DNA of 64,000 bases from Eustoma russellianum. Taxonomy: Eukaryota; Streptophyta; Magnoliopsida; Gentianales; Gentianaceae. The first letter of the stretch is position 1. The number at the start of each line of letters is the position of its first letter. Below, piece after piece: positions 46,799 to 57,952 of the stretch. The stretch spans positions 7,238,358 through 7,302,357 of the forward strand of contig AP025074.1 in the NCBI GenBank assembly GCA_036186865.1. The letters run 5' to 3'. Under the pieces are notes generated by a model. The model was not told where the DNA came from. It saw only the letters and a list, made by a program, of their open reading frames with translations, and made no database searches. The position numbers and the translations under genes are program-made.

Positions 46799-47689
46799 AG
46801 GACATAGCTTAATCTCACAATTAGAACCTAAGAATGTAAAGGAAGCCTTAGGCGACATATCATGGATAGATGCTATGCATGAGGAATTGAACCAATTCAC
46901 AAGGAACAACGTGTGGGACTTAGTATCTAAACCTGAAGACAAGTCTATGATAGGAACTAAATAGGTCTCTAGAAATAAAATGGACGAACAAGGAAATATT
47001 GCGAAGAATAAGGCTAGGCTAGTCGCACAAGGTTATAATCAACAAGAAGGAATAGATTATGAAGAAACCTTTGCACCCGTTGCACGACTAGAAGCAATTA
47101 GGTTGTTACTTTCTATTGCAAGTCTAAGTAATATTAAACTCTTCCAAATGGATGTCAAGAGTGCATTCTTGAATGGATACATCCAAGAAAAGGTGTTTGT
47201 CAAACAACCCCCTGGATTCGAAGATCCAAAGAATCCTAACCATGTTTACAAGCTTAATAAAGCTTTATATGGTTTGAAACAAGCTCCAAGAGCTTGGTAT
47301 GATAGATTTACAAACTTTCTTATTGCAAATAATTATCAAAGGGGGACCATCGAAAACACATTATTTCTAAGAAGAAAAGATAATGACTTGTTAATAGTTC
47401 AAATATATGTAGATGATATTATCTTTGGTTCAACCAACCCTACCTTAGTAAAAGACTTCGAAGAGTGTATGAAGTCAGAATTTGAAATGTCGATGGTAGG
47501 AGAATCGAGCTACTTCTTAGGCATTCAAATCAAACAAACCCCTCAAGGAATTCGCATTAGCCAACTTAAGTATGTCAATGATATGATTAAGATGTTTGAC
47601 TTTGAAGAGTTGAAACCTACAACTAGCCCCATGAGTGTTAGCAGCAAACTTGATAAGGATGAAAATGGTAAACCATTTGATGACACACT
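46799..47689 (+). pseudogene. Old copia reverse transcriptase, cut by the young copia
   Basis: An upstream part carries a nonsense codon (TAG at 46962 in place of a conserved Trp). From 46980 the RT reads open: KARLVAQGYNQQEGIDY, FQMDVKSAFLNGYIQ, ALYGLKQAPRAWYDRF, and IYVDDIIFGS with both catalytic aspartates (about 47405-47415). It ends at FDDTL, where the young element is inserted after ACACT. The reading frame continues on the other side at 57953. Confidence 0.9.
47685..47689 (+). repeat. TSD of the young copia, left copy
   Basis: ACACT, repeated at 57948-57952. Confidence 0.9.
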
Positions 47690-48764
47690 TGTTGTGATAT
47701 ATTATGTTTGAATGATTGCAAAATGCATATGTGAGCATATAGATTGTTGTGATATATTGCAAAATGTATATGTGAGCATGTATGTGTGTATAACGTTTAA
47801 AGTATATGTGTGCATGAGATTGAATTTATGAGCTAAATGTGAAATTGATTGAATGAATCAAGATTGAACAAGTTTGATTAAGATCATGAGATTGAACTTG
47901 GCCAATTCAATCACATGTCTAAATCAAGATATGTTCAAACTGATCTTAGATGATATATATGCCAATACATGTTAATTATATGATCTAACCAAGCCTTGAA
48001 GTCACATGACTTACAATATAAGGCAAATTGTTCGGTTTAGTATCCTATTGCAGGTTTTGGTTCATATCTTGGGCAAATGAACTCCAAATTGAGTCATTCA
48101 AAAGCCCACATGATCCTTATTCAATTTAGAATCTAATTGGCTGAGGAAAGGCATGCTTGGCACGGGTTAAAACTGAATTGACCCGGTGGGAAGCTTATTG
48201 ACCTATATAAGGGCTATTTTGGTAATTTCACCATTTGGACTTCTCATTCTTATTTGGTCTTCTTCCAACGGATTTATATGATCATATGACACATTTATAA
48301 GTCATGTCACATCATGGCAAAAATGAATCTGGAGCAGCACCATGTCTAGGTTCATCCTAGGACAAAATTCCTATTTTTGTGCTAAGGGGTATTCTGGTCT
48401 TTTCACTTGCCAATGGATCTTCCAACATGTTATATATTGCTTATATGATGTTTATATGTGTTTATGTCACATATGGTACGTGCCCTATTTTTATGGAAAC
48501 GGGCAGCATGGTATCTCAATTGGAATTCTTATGTTATGGTTATCACATCTATGGTTTTCTTGGAATTCTTGGTATTCTTCATATGGTTTTCTATGCTACA
48601 TGTTGAAGACATAAATGACTATATATTATATGTTTACACACGGATGTTGGCGCATATATCATGTTCAAATTTTCAGATTTTGAACAAGACAAGGCAAGTT
48701 GAATTACATCCTATTTTGGTGCTGATTTTAAGTGATTATTCTTCTATATTTTGGAGCTGATTCA

Positions 48765-49257
48765 AACGGCTATTTTGGTTAAAATGTGGAGCAAAGATCT
48801 CTCAATACAAACGGCTATATGTATTCAAAGTTGGAGCAAAAATCTCTCAACCAAGGAAGATAGCAAACGGCTATATATGATTCAAATGGTGAAGACTTAT
48901 TCTCAAACAAACTTGGCTGATTTCTAACTATATTTGAACTATTCTTCAATGCCTATCTTCAAGGGCTTTCCAACGTCATTTATTATTCAAAATGAGGAGA
49001 AAAAAATTCTGTTCAAAACACACGCATACATGGCAAGTTATTTACACATGGATATTGCTGATTGGAGCTGTCTTTTAAACATTCAAATGGAGCCATTGTC
49101 TATCTCATTCCAACGGCTATAATGGGATAAAAGTTCAGGTTGGAAGACTATTTCAAAGCATTCAAAAATTCAGATTTATCTTGAAAGTCAAATGATGAAT
49201 TTTGGTAGCTAAAAAGGTGCTGAATTTTCTCCCATTCTCATCCATTCCAAACGGCTA
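48765..49257 (+). promoter_or_regulatory. Five AACGGCTA motifs in U3
   Basis: Exact copies at 48765-48772, 48810-48817, 48866-48873, 49112-49119 and 49250-49257, all on the plus strand and all upstream of the TATA box at 49289. AACGG is the core bound by plant three-repeat MYB factors (MSA element). The first three lie in a degenerate repeat of about 50 bp with GGAGCAAA and TCTCTCAA. The 3' LTR has the same set. A role as enhancer is inference. Confidence 0.6.
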
Positions 49258-49288
49258 CTTTAAGGAGCCTTTAGGCTGTCCTCTTGGC

Positions 49289-49297
49289 TATAAATAG
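49289..49297 (+). promoter_or_regulatory. Likely TATA box, young copia 5' LTR
   Basis: CTATAAATAGC context (TATAAATAG). It is the best TATA match in the LTR. Transcription would start about 25-35 bases downstream, giving an R-U5 of roughly 1.1 kb. Confidence 0.65.
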
Positions 49298-50427
49298 CAC
49301 CAAAGATGAAGAGGAAAAGCACACCAACGAAAGCAACAAAGAAAGCAAGCAAGACAATTAGCTCTTTGTCTCCATTCTTTTCTTCTTCTCTTCTATATTG
49401 AAGAACACATTTGCAGCAAGCTTTATGATTGTATAGTTCTTCATTTCTTGTCATTTCAACACCTTTTAAACTACATATTGTAAGGGAGAAGCTGGTGTAT
49501 AAAGCTTACTCCTTAGAGGTGAGCAAAAGGTGCAAAGGTGCAAAGGTGAAACAAACTAGTTGCTGTTTGTTTTTGGTGAAGTCTCTTGAAGAAGTTGGTG
49601 AAAAGCTTCTTCCTTTGGCTTTGTAAGGTGACTTTGGTGTTTGGTGTTTAGTGAAATCCAAGAGAAGGTGTCTCTTGGGACTGGAGTAGGTCACATTGAC
49701 CGAACCAGGATAATTCCTTGTGTTCTTTACTTATTTCCTGCACTTACTGTTTTCTGCCTGAGAATTACACTAACTTGGCACGCATAATTGAACAAGCAAA
49801 CAGTCTTAGAATTGCATGAATTTTGGATATATTATACTTCAATGTGTTAGCTTTCATTAGCCGCAAGAATCACTAAATTCTAAGGAGTTTAGCCTATTCA
49901 AATCGTCTTCACAAAATTGTTGCTACATTCTGTGAACAATTCTGACCAGTGTGCAAAACTTGTTCAATTTGAATAGGTTATCCTGCGAGTCTTGAAGTGA
50001 GCCTTATATCAAATTAAACTAGACATCATAAGGTTTAATTTGACATAAGATTCATCAAAATAGCACGGGTAGATTTTGAGATATCATCGTTTGAAGTTAA
50101 GCTAACATTCTGCCTGAAACTGCCAGAATTGCACACTTTACTTTTCTTGCTTATTTGAACGTGCTAACTTGCTTGGAATTGATTGAATTTTTTATGACAT
50201 ACTATAAACATCCTAAACTTGATTTCTGCCAAGTTTGAGAGCTGGCACAGGTGTATAAGTGGTTCAACCAAAGCGCTCAAAACAGTGAACTGTTTCTGGA
50301 AATTCCAGAATCTGAGGCTAAAGAGGCAAAGGGGTCTTCAAACAAGTTTTTGAAGGTAATTGTAGTGTAATTTCCGCTAATCCACTATTCACCCCCCCCT
50401 CTAGTGGTGCTATACAGGTCCAACAAT

Positions 50428-50439
50428 TGGTATCAGAGC
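50428..50439 (+). promoter_or_regulatory. Primer-binding site, initiator tRNA-Met, young copia
   Basis: TGGTATCAGAGC, two bases after the LTR end at 50425. It is complementary to the 3' end of plant initiator tRNA-Met. Confidence 0.95.
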
Positions 50440-50611
50440 AAGGTTGAGCACCATATTCTTATTTGAGCTGAAAACAGTTTACACTCCAAGTTGCAAAGTT
50501 GCTGGAAATTTTCTGGTTGTCTTATATTCTTCATATTTGGTATCTACAACAAGGTGACACTTTCTTTCCTTCTTATAAGTGTTTTAAACGTTTTCTCACA
50601 CACTAAGAAGC

Positions 50612-53600
50612 ATGTCTAAGCCACACATGAAAATAGAATTAGAAGGCATGTCCACACAAAGACCACCTCTTTTTGATGGAGAAAACTTTAGTCATTGGAA
50701 ACTTAGGATGAAATTGTTCTTAATGGCTATTGATATAGACTTGTGGTCTATCATTGAAGATGGACCTTATGTGCCTACTAAGCATGTTATAATTGATGGC
50801 TTATCACAAGAAGTTGAGAAATATAGAAAAGATTGGAGTGATGAAGATAAAAAGAAAATGAGTCTTAATGCTAAAGCAATGCAATTATTGTTGAATGGTT
50901 TAAGTAGGAGTGAATCTGCCTATGTCTCTTCATGTTTAAGTGCAAAGGATATGTGGAAATGTCTTGAAATGAAGCATGAAGGAACTAATCAAGTAAAGGA
51001 ATCAAAGATTAACATGTTAATGACTACACTTGAAACATTTCATTTACTGCCTAATGAATCAATTGTTGATATGGATTTAAGGCTTACAAACTTATACAAC
51101 TCACTTGAATCCCTTGGAAAAACGTTTTTGATGAAAGAAAAAGTGCAAAAAGTTTTGAGAAGTTTGCCAATTGAATGGGATGCCAAAGTTAGTGCCATTG
51201 AAGAAAGCAAAGATCTTTCTCAAATAAAACTTGATGAATTGATAGGCTCTTTAAAGGTTTATGAAAACAAGTTGAATATAAGAAAGGCTGAAACTAGTAA
51301 CAAGTCTAAATCACTTGCATTTGTAACAAATGAACCCGAATCATCTAATCAAGCCGAGTATGAAAGTGATGATGAAAGTGATGAAGAAGACATAATGTTG
51401 TTAGCTAGGCGTTTAAGGAAGTTTTTCAAGAAAAGACCAACTAAAAGACAAGCAAAATCAGCTGCCCCTATCAATGTGAAATCTAACAAACAAGATGGTA
51501 AATGGTATGATAAAGAACTTAAGTGTTATGAATGTGGCAAACAAGGACACATCTCATATGATTGTCCAAACAAGAACAAAAACCGTGACATGGATGAAAA
51601 GACAAGGACAAAAACTAGAGTAGAACCTATGCAAAGGAGGAAGAAAGCTCTCAAGGTAAGTTCAAGCACTTGGGATGACACATCTTCATCCGAATCCGAG
51701 GAGGAACCTGAAGTTGCACAAACATGTTTGGCTTCAAAGTCTACTAATGAGGTACATAACATCAAAGAAAGACAAGTTGCTGGTTATAACAACAAAGAAG
51801 ATGAAAAGAACAAAACCAATTGGATAGTTGATAGTGGTTGCTCAAGACATATGACGGGCAACAAAAATTTGTTTAGCACACTTAAGAACGTTGCAAAAGG
51901 TGGCAAAGTTACCTTTGGAGACAACAACCAAGGCCAAATAATTGGCAAAGGCAAGGTTGGTGATCCAAACAAATTTGAGATCAAAAACGTCCTACTTGTA
52001 AGTAACTTAACCTTTGAGCTTTTAAGTGTTTCTCAACTATGTGACAACAACTTGAATGTTCTCTTCTCCTCCACCTCTTGTAAGATAATGGATAAAAACA
52101 ATCAAGTTGTGTTAAAAGGAAAACGTGAAGGAAACATATATGTGCTTAACATGGATGATATGCTAAGTAGTAACACAAAATGTCTTGTTTCACATGAATC
52201 TGATCCCAATCTTTGGCATAGACGTTTAGGACACATAGGTATATCAACCTTAGAAAAACTACACGCTAGAAGTCTTGTTAAAGGATTGCCTAAACTTAAC
52301 TTGAATGATTTTCAACTATGTGAATCTTGTATCAAAGGCAAACATGTTAGAGAATCCCTTAAGCCTAAAACCAAGGTCACAACGTCAAGAATACTAGAAC
52401 TCTTGCATATAGACTTATTTGGTCCATGTAGAACAAGAAGCTTAGGTGGAAGTTATTATGTATGTGTAATAGTTGATGATTTCTCAAGATATACTTGGAC
52501 ATTGTTTCTTGCTTCAAAAGATGAAAGTGCATCATCTATAGCTAATCTAATTAGACAACTTGAAAATGAACATGAATCACATGTTATTAAGATAAGGAGT
52601 GATAGAGGTGGTGAGTTTAAAGATAGTGAATTAATCAAATTCTGTAATGAAAAGGGTATAAAACATGAATTCTCCCCACCAAGAACTCCTCAACTTAATG
52701 GTGTAGTTGAAAGAAAGAATAGGACTATTCAAGAAGTAGCAAGAACAATGATGGTAGAAAACAAAGTACCTAAATTCTTATGGGCTGAAGCAGTAAACAC
52801 TTCAAGTTATATGATCAACAGACTATCAATAAGAAAGAAATTGAACAAAACACCATTTGAAATCTTAAATGGACGACTCCCAAAAGTAAACTATCTAAAA
52901 GTCTTTGGTTGTAAATGCTTTGTATTGAACACAAAAGATAACTTAGATAAGTTTGATCCTAAGTCTGATGAACATATATTTGTGGGATATTCAATGAACT
53001 CTAAAGCATATAGATGTTATAATGCACAAACAAGAAAGATAGTTGAATCTATACATGTGAAGTTCAATGAAAATGCATATCTCCAAACAAGTAATCAACA
53101 TGAAATCTATGTACCAAATGATCAAATACTTCATGATGAAGATGAACTTATCCTACCACCTACAAATGATCAAATTGAAACACCAAATCAAACTCTTGAA
53201 ATGCATGAAGTTCAAACTCCCCCTACACAAGAACATAATGAAGAAAATGTGCCTAACCAACCTATTGAACATCATGAACCTATTGAAGATGCACAACCAA
53301 GTAATTGGTGGCAAATAAGAGATAAACAAAAGCATCCTCAAGAACTTATCATAGGAGATGTAAATCAAGGGGTTAGAACACGTAGGCAAATAGATCCTAA
53401 TGAATATGATCAATGGCATGCACTTATATCCCAAATTGAACCCAAGAATGTGAATGATGCCTTAAACGATGCATATTGGATAGATGCAATGCATGAAGAG
53501 TTAAACCAATTTGAAAGAAACAATGTGTGGGATTTAGTACCTAAACCCGAGGATAAATCAATCATTGGAACTAAATGGGTGTTTAGGAACAAAATGAATG

Positions 53601-54964
53601 AACAAGGGATTGTAGTAAGAAATAAAGCAAGACTTGTAGCTCAAGGATATAATCAAGAAGAGGGTATTGATTACGATGAAACATTTGCCCCCGTAGCAAG
53701 ATTAGAATCCATACGCCTCTTATTAGCTTTTGCATGTTATAATAACATCAAACTATTCCAAATGGATGTTAAGAGTGCATTCTTAAATGGCTATATCCAA
53801 GAAGAAGTTTTTGTTAAACAACCACCAGGCTTTGAAGATCCAAAGAACCCTAATCATGTATATAAACTTAAGAAAGCCTTATATGGTTTGAAACAAGCCC
53901 CCCGTGCATGGTATGAAAGATTTGCCAACTTTTTACTAAGTAACAACTTTCAAAGAGGAACCATAGATAGTACCTTATTCTTGAAAAAGAAAGACAAAGA
54001 TTTGCTTGTAATACAAATATATGTAGATGACATAATCTTTGGTTCAACTAATCCTAACTTAGTAAAAGACTTTGAAGATTGTATGAAGTCTGAGTTTGAA
54101 ATGTCTATGGTTGGTGAATTAAACTATTTCTTAGGCTTGCAAATAAAACAAACATCAAGTGGTATACATATCAATCAAGCCAAATACATAAGAGATATGA
54201 TAAAGAAATTCAACTTTGAAAACTTGAAACCATCTCCAACACCAATGTGTACTTCAACAAAATTAGACAAAGATGAAAATGGTGTTGCATTTGATGAAAA
54301 ACTATATAGGTCTATGATTGGTTCATTGCTATATCTAACTGCTAGTAGACCTGATATTATGTTTGCAGTATGTATGTGTGCAAGATTTCAAAGTATGCCT
54401 AAGTTGTCACACTTTAAAGCTGTAAAAAGAATATTTAGATATCTTCAACATACACCAACATTAGGCTTATGGTATGATAGACAATCTAGTCTAAGTCTAC
54501 ATGCATATTCAGATGCAGATTATGGTGGATGTAGAGTAGATAGAAAGAGCACTAGTGGAACATGTCAATTCCTAGGAAACTCACTAATATCTTGGTTTTC
54601 AAAGAAACAATCTAGTGTTGTACTTTCTACTACTGAAGCAGAATATATGGCTTTAAGTCTATGTTGTACTCAACTATTATGGATTAAACAACAACTTTCA
54701 GACTTTGAAATACAAGTAAATAATATCCCCATCTATTGTGATAGTACAAGTGCTATAAATTTGTCTAAAAACCCTGTACTACACTCTAAGGCAAAGCATA
54801 TTGAAGTACGTTATCATTTTCTCCGTGATCATGTTAATCTTGGACATATACACATTGAACATGTTAGAACTGATCAACAAGTAGCTGACATATTCACTAA
54901 ACCCCTTAATCAAGCTATCTTTGAGAATTTACGTGCAAGACTTGGATTAATTGCTTACAACTAA
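50612..54964 (+). CDS. Copia gag-pol polyprotein, intact, 1450 residues
   Basis: One frame holds all parts. Gag (about 1-300; ENFSHWKLRMKLFLM, KAMQLLLNGL). Zinc knuckle C305-C308-H313-C318. Aspartic protease with D407-S408-G409. GAG-pre-integrase zinc region (WHRRLGH, His536). Integrase core D601, D664, E700, which is DD35E. RT with YVDD at 1137-1140. RNase H with the first Asp at about 1301 (DADYGGC) and STTEAEY. Gag packages the RNA, protease matures the particle, RT/RNase H make cDNA and integrase inserts it. ATG 50612 is chosen because the old copia has a similar leader peptide before ELEGMSTQRPP; the Met residues at 6 and 13 are alternatives. No frameshift or stop separates gag from pol, as is normal for copia. 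No key residue is missing. Confidence 0.95.
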   Translation: MSKPHMKIELEGMSTQRPPLFDGENFSHWKLRMKLFLMAIDIDLWSIIEDGPYVPTKHVIIDGLSQEVEKYRKDWSDEDKKKMSLNAKAMQLLLNGLSRSESAYVSSCLSAKDMWKCLEMKHEGTNQVKESKINMLMTTLETFHLLPNESIVDMDLRLTNLYNSLESLGKTFLMKEKVQKVLRSLPIEWDAKVSAIEESKDLSQIKLDELIGSLKVYENKLNIRKAETSNKSKSLAFVTNEPESSNQAEYESDDESDEEDIMLLARRLRKFFKKRPTKRQAKSAAPINVKSNKQDGKWYDKELKCYECGKQGHISYDCPNKNKNRDMDEKTRTKTRVEPMQRRKKALKVSSSTWDDTSSSESEEEPEVAQTCLASKSTNEVHNIKERQVAGYNNKEDEKNKTNWIVDSGCSRHMTGNKNLFSTLKNVAKGGKVTFGDNNQGQIIGKGKVGDPNKFEIKNVLLVSNLTFELLSVSQLCDNNLNVLFSSTSCKIMDKNNQVVLKGKREGNIYVLNMDDMLSSNTKCLVSHESDPNLWHRRLGHIGISTLEKLHARSLVKGLPKLNLNDFQLCESCIKGKHVRESLKPKTKVTTSRILELLHIDLFGPCRTRSLGGSYYVCVIVDDFSRYTWTLFLASKDESASSIANLIRQLENEHESHVIKIRSDRGGEFKDSELIKFCNEKGIKHEFSPPRTPQLNGVVERKNRTIQEVARTMMVENKVPKFLWAEAVNTSSYMINRLSIRKKLNKTPFEILNGRLPKVNYLKVFGCKCFVLNTKDNLDKFDPKSDEHIFVGYSMNSKAYRCYNAQTRKIVESIHVKFNENAYLQTSNQHEIYVPNDQILHDEDELILPPTNDQIETPNQTLEMHEVQTPPTQEHNEENVPNQPIEHHEPIEDAQPSNWWQIRDKQKHPQELIIGDVNQGVRTRRQIDPNEYDQWHALISQIEPKNVNDALNDAYWIDAMHEELNQFERNNVWDLVPKPEDKSIIGTKWVFRNKMNEQGIVVRNKARLVAQGYNQEEGIDYDETFAPVARLESIRLLLAFACYNNIKLFQMDVKSAFLNGYIQEEVFVKQPPGFEDPKNPNHVYKLKKALYGLKQAPRAWYERFANFLLSNNFQRGTIDSTLFLKKKDKDLLVIQIYVDDIIFGSTNPNLVKDFEDCMKSEFEMSMVGELNYFLGLQIKQTSSGIHINQAKYIRDMIKKFNFENLKPSPTPMCTSTKLDKDENGVAFDEKLYRSMIGSLLYLTASRPDIMFAVCMCARFQSMPKLSHFKAVKRIFRYLQHTPTLGLWYDRQSSLSLHAYSDADYGGCRVDRKSTSGTCQFLGNSLISWFSKKQSSVVLSTTEAEYMALSLCCTQLLWIKQQLSDFEIQVNNIPIYCDSTSAINLSKNPVLHSKAKHIEVRYHFLRDHVNLGHIHIEHVRTDQQVADIFTKPLNQAIFENLRARLGLIAYN

Positions 54965-55214
54965 CTACTTTCTAGGTATTGCTGAATCCATTCAGTCTTT
55001 TGCATAATTTACAAAATTAAGGGGGAGAGACATATGTATATCATGTTAAGGGGGAGATAACACATTAAAAGGGAGAGATGTTACATGTTAAGGGGGAGAT
55101 AACACATTAAGGGGGAGCAGCTTAACTTGATTTAAAGAGAAGCTTATACTTGATTTAGATGCTTAATATACACATATGTGGGGGTAATTTTGCAAATCAT
55201 CAAAAGGGGGAGAT
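54965..55214 (+). promoter_or_regulatory. Array of polypurine tracts before the 3' LTR
   Basis: Five AAGGGGGAG-like tracts near 55018, 55048, 55068 (AAAAGGGAGAGA), 55090 and 55109, several alternating with AACACATTAA, then the final AAAAGGGGGAGA at 55202-55213, one base from the LTR. The last is the probable plus-strand primer. The array is a Sirevirus trait. No envelope-like frame fits in these 250 bp. Confidence 0.8.
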
Positions 55215-57947
55215 TGTTGTGATATATTATGTTTGAATGATTGCAAAATGCATATGTGAGCATATAGATTGTTGTGATATATTGCAAAATGTATATGTGA
55301 GCATGTATGTGTGTATAACGTTTAAAGTATATGTGTGCATGAGATTGAATTTATGAGCTAAATGTGAAATTGATTGAATGAATCAAGATTGAACAAGTTT
55401 GATTAAGATCATGAGATTGAACTTGGCCAATTCAATCACATGTCTAAATCAAGATATGTTCAAACTGATCTTAGATGATATATGCCAATACATGTTAATT
55501 ATATGATCTAACCAAGCCTTGAAGTCACATGACTTACAATATAAGGCAAATTGTTCGGTTTAGTATCCTATTGCAGGTTTTGGTTCATATCTTGGGCAAA
55601 TGAACTCCAAATTGAGTCATTCAAAAGCCCACATGATCCTTATTCAATTTAGAATCTAATTGGCTGAGGAAAGGCATGCTTGGCACGGGTTAAAACTGAA
55701 TTGACCCGGTGGGAAGCTTATTGACCTATATAAGGGCTATTTTGGTAATTTCACCATTTGGACTTCTCATTCTTATTTGGTCTTCTTCCAACGGATTTAT
55801 ATGATCATATGACACATTTATAAGTCATGTCACATCATGGCAAAAATGAATCTGGAGCAGCACCATGTCTAGGTTCATCCTAGGACAAAATTCCTATTTT
55901 TGTGCTAAGGGGTATTCTGGTCTTTTCACTTGCCAATGGATCTTCCAACATGTTATATATTGCTTATATGATGTTTATATGTGTTTATGTCACATATGGT
56001 ACGTGCCCTATTTTTATGGAAACGGGCAGCATGGTATCTCAATTGGAATTCTTATGTTATGGTTATCACATCTATGGTTTTCTTGGAATTCTTGGTATTC
56101 TTCATATGGTTTTCTATGCTACATGTTGAAGACATAAATGACTATATATTATATGTTTACACACGGATGTTGGCGCATATATCATGTTCAAATTTTCAGA
56201 TTTTGAACAAGACAAGGCAAGTTGAATTACATCCTATTTTGGTGCTGATTTTAAGTGATTATTCTTCTATATTTTGGAGCTGATTCAAACGGCTATTTTG
56301 GTTAAAATGTGGAGCAAAGATCTCTCAATACAAACGGCTATATGTATTCAAAGTTGGAGCAAAAATCTCTCAACCAAGGAAGATAGCAAACGGCTATATA
56401 TGATTCAAATGGTGAAGACTTATTCTCAAACAAACTTGGCTGATTTCTAACTATATTTGAACTATTCTTCAATGCCTATCTTCAAGGGCTTTCCAACGTC
56501 ATTTATTATTCAAAATGAGGAGAAAAAAATTCTGTTCAAAACACACGCATACATGGCAAGTTATTTACACATGGATATTGCTGATTGGAGCTGTCTTTTA
56601 AACATTCAAATGGAGCCATTGTCTATCTCATTCCAACGGCTATAATGGGATAAAAGTTCAGGTTGGAAGACTATTTCAAAGCATTCAAAAATTCAGATTT
56701 ATCTTGAAAGTCAAATGATGAATTTTGGTAGCTAAAAAGGTGCTGAATTTTCTCCCATTCTCATCCATTCCAAACGGCTACTTTAAGGAGCCTTTAGGCT
56801 GTCCTCTTGGCTATAAATAGCACCAAAGATGAAGAGGAAAAGCACACCAACGAAAGCAACAAAGAAAGCAAGCAAGACAATTAGCTCTTTGTCTCCATTC
56901 TTTTCTTCTTCTCTTCTATATTGAAGAACACATTTGCAGCAAGCTTTATGATTGTATAGTTCTTCATTTCTTGTCATTTCAACACCTTTTAAACTACATA
57001 TTGTAAGGGAGAAGCTGGTGTATAAAGCTTACTCCTTAGAGGTGAGCAAAAGGTGCAAAGGTGCAAAGGTGAAACAAACTAGTTGCTGTTTGTTTTTGGT
57101 GAAGTCTCTTGAAGAAGTTGGTGAAAAGCTTCTTCCTTTGGCTTTGTAAGGTGACTTTGGTGTTTGGTGTTAGTGAAATCCAAGAGAAGGTGTCTCTTGG
57201 GACTGGAGTAGGTCACATTGACCGAACCAGGATAATTCCTTGTGTTCTTTACTTATTTCCTGCACTTACTGTTTTCTGCCTGAGAATTACACTAACTTGG
57301 CACGCATAATTGAACAAGCAAACAGTCTTAGAATTGCATGAATTTTGGATATATTATACTTCAATGTGTTAGCTTTCATTAGCCGCAAGAATCACTAAAT
57401 TCTAAGGAGTTTAGCCTATTCAAATCGTCTTCACAAAATTGTTGCTACATTCTGTGAACAATTCTGACCAGTGTGCAAAACTTGTTCAATTTGAATAGGT
57501 TATCCTGCGAGTCTTGAAGTGAGCCTTATATCAAATTAAACTAGACATCATAAGGTTTAATTTGACATAAGATTCATCAAAATAGCACGGGTAGATTTTG
57601 AGATATCATCGTTTGAAGTTAAGCTAACATTCTGCCTGAAACTGCCAGAATTGCACACTTTACTTTTCTTGCTTATTTGAACGTGCTAACTTGCTTGGAA
57701 TTGATTGAATTTTTTATGACATACTATAAACATCCTAAACTTGATTTCTGCCAAGTTTGAGAGCTGGCACAGGTGTATAAGTGGTTCAACCAAAGCGCTC
57801 AAAACAGTGAACTGTTTCTGGAAATTCCAGAATCTGAGGCTAAAGAGGCAAAGGGGTCTTCAAACAAGTTTTTGAAGGTAATTGTAGTGTAATTTCCGCT
57901 AATCCACTATTCACCCCCCCCTCTAGTGGTGCTATACAGGTCCAACA
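55215..57947 (+). repeat. 3' LTR of the young copia
   Basis: 2733 bp, identical to 47690-50425 in every segment compared except for a 2-base and a 1-base deletion. Small open frames such as 55865-56137 are exact duplicates of frames in the 5' LTR and have no recognisable product. It holds a second TATAAATAG at 56812-56820, which could drive read-out into the flank. Confidence 0.95.
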
Positions 57948-57952
57948 ACACT
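57948..57952 (+). repeat. TSD of the young copia, right copy
   Basis: ACACT, matching 47685-47689. Confidence 0.9.

Larger units (their letters stand above)
47690..50425 (+). repeat. 5' LTR of the young copia
   Basis: 2736 bp. It begins with an internal direct repeat: TTGTTGTGATATATT plus GCAAAATG[CT]ATATGTGAGCAT occurs at 47690 and again near 47743. The U3 part carries five exact AACGGCTA motifs upstream of a TATA box. Compared with the 3' LTR it has one extra AT near 47960 and one extra T near 49650. Confidence 0.95.
47690..57947 (+). mobile_element. Complete young Sirevirus-type Ty1/copia element, 10,258 bp
   Basis: TSD ACACT on both sides. LTRs of 2736 and 2733 bp (TGTTG...CAACA). tRNA-Met primer site, 186-bp leader, one uninterrupted 1450-codon gag-pol, multiple polypurine tracts, and then the 3' LTR. 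The LTRs differ, as far as I could follow them, only by two small indels, so the insertion is recent. The Sirevirus label rests on the large LTRs, the gag start words, and the array of GGGGGAGA tracts before the LTR. There is no envelope-like ORF between pol and the 3' LTR. All catalytic residues checked are present, so it is the one candidate for current activity. Confidence 0.95.

Noticed and set aside
48342..48760. Open frames of 75-100 codons duplicated exactly at 55865-56283
   Set aside because: They lie inside the two near-identical LTRs of one element; the duplication is the LTR pair, and the peptides show no domain.
50380..50400. CACCCCCCC run and CTAGTGGTG near the LTR end as a regulatory box
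   Set aside because: It is a conserved family phrase near the end of all three copia LTRs; no evidence for a specific role beyond belonging to U5.
54965..55214. Envelope-like ORF as found in some Sireviruses
   Set aside because: Only 250 bp separate the pol stop from the 3' LTR and they hold polypurine tracts, not a frame.
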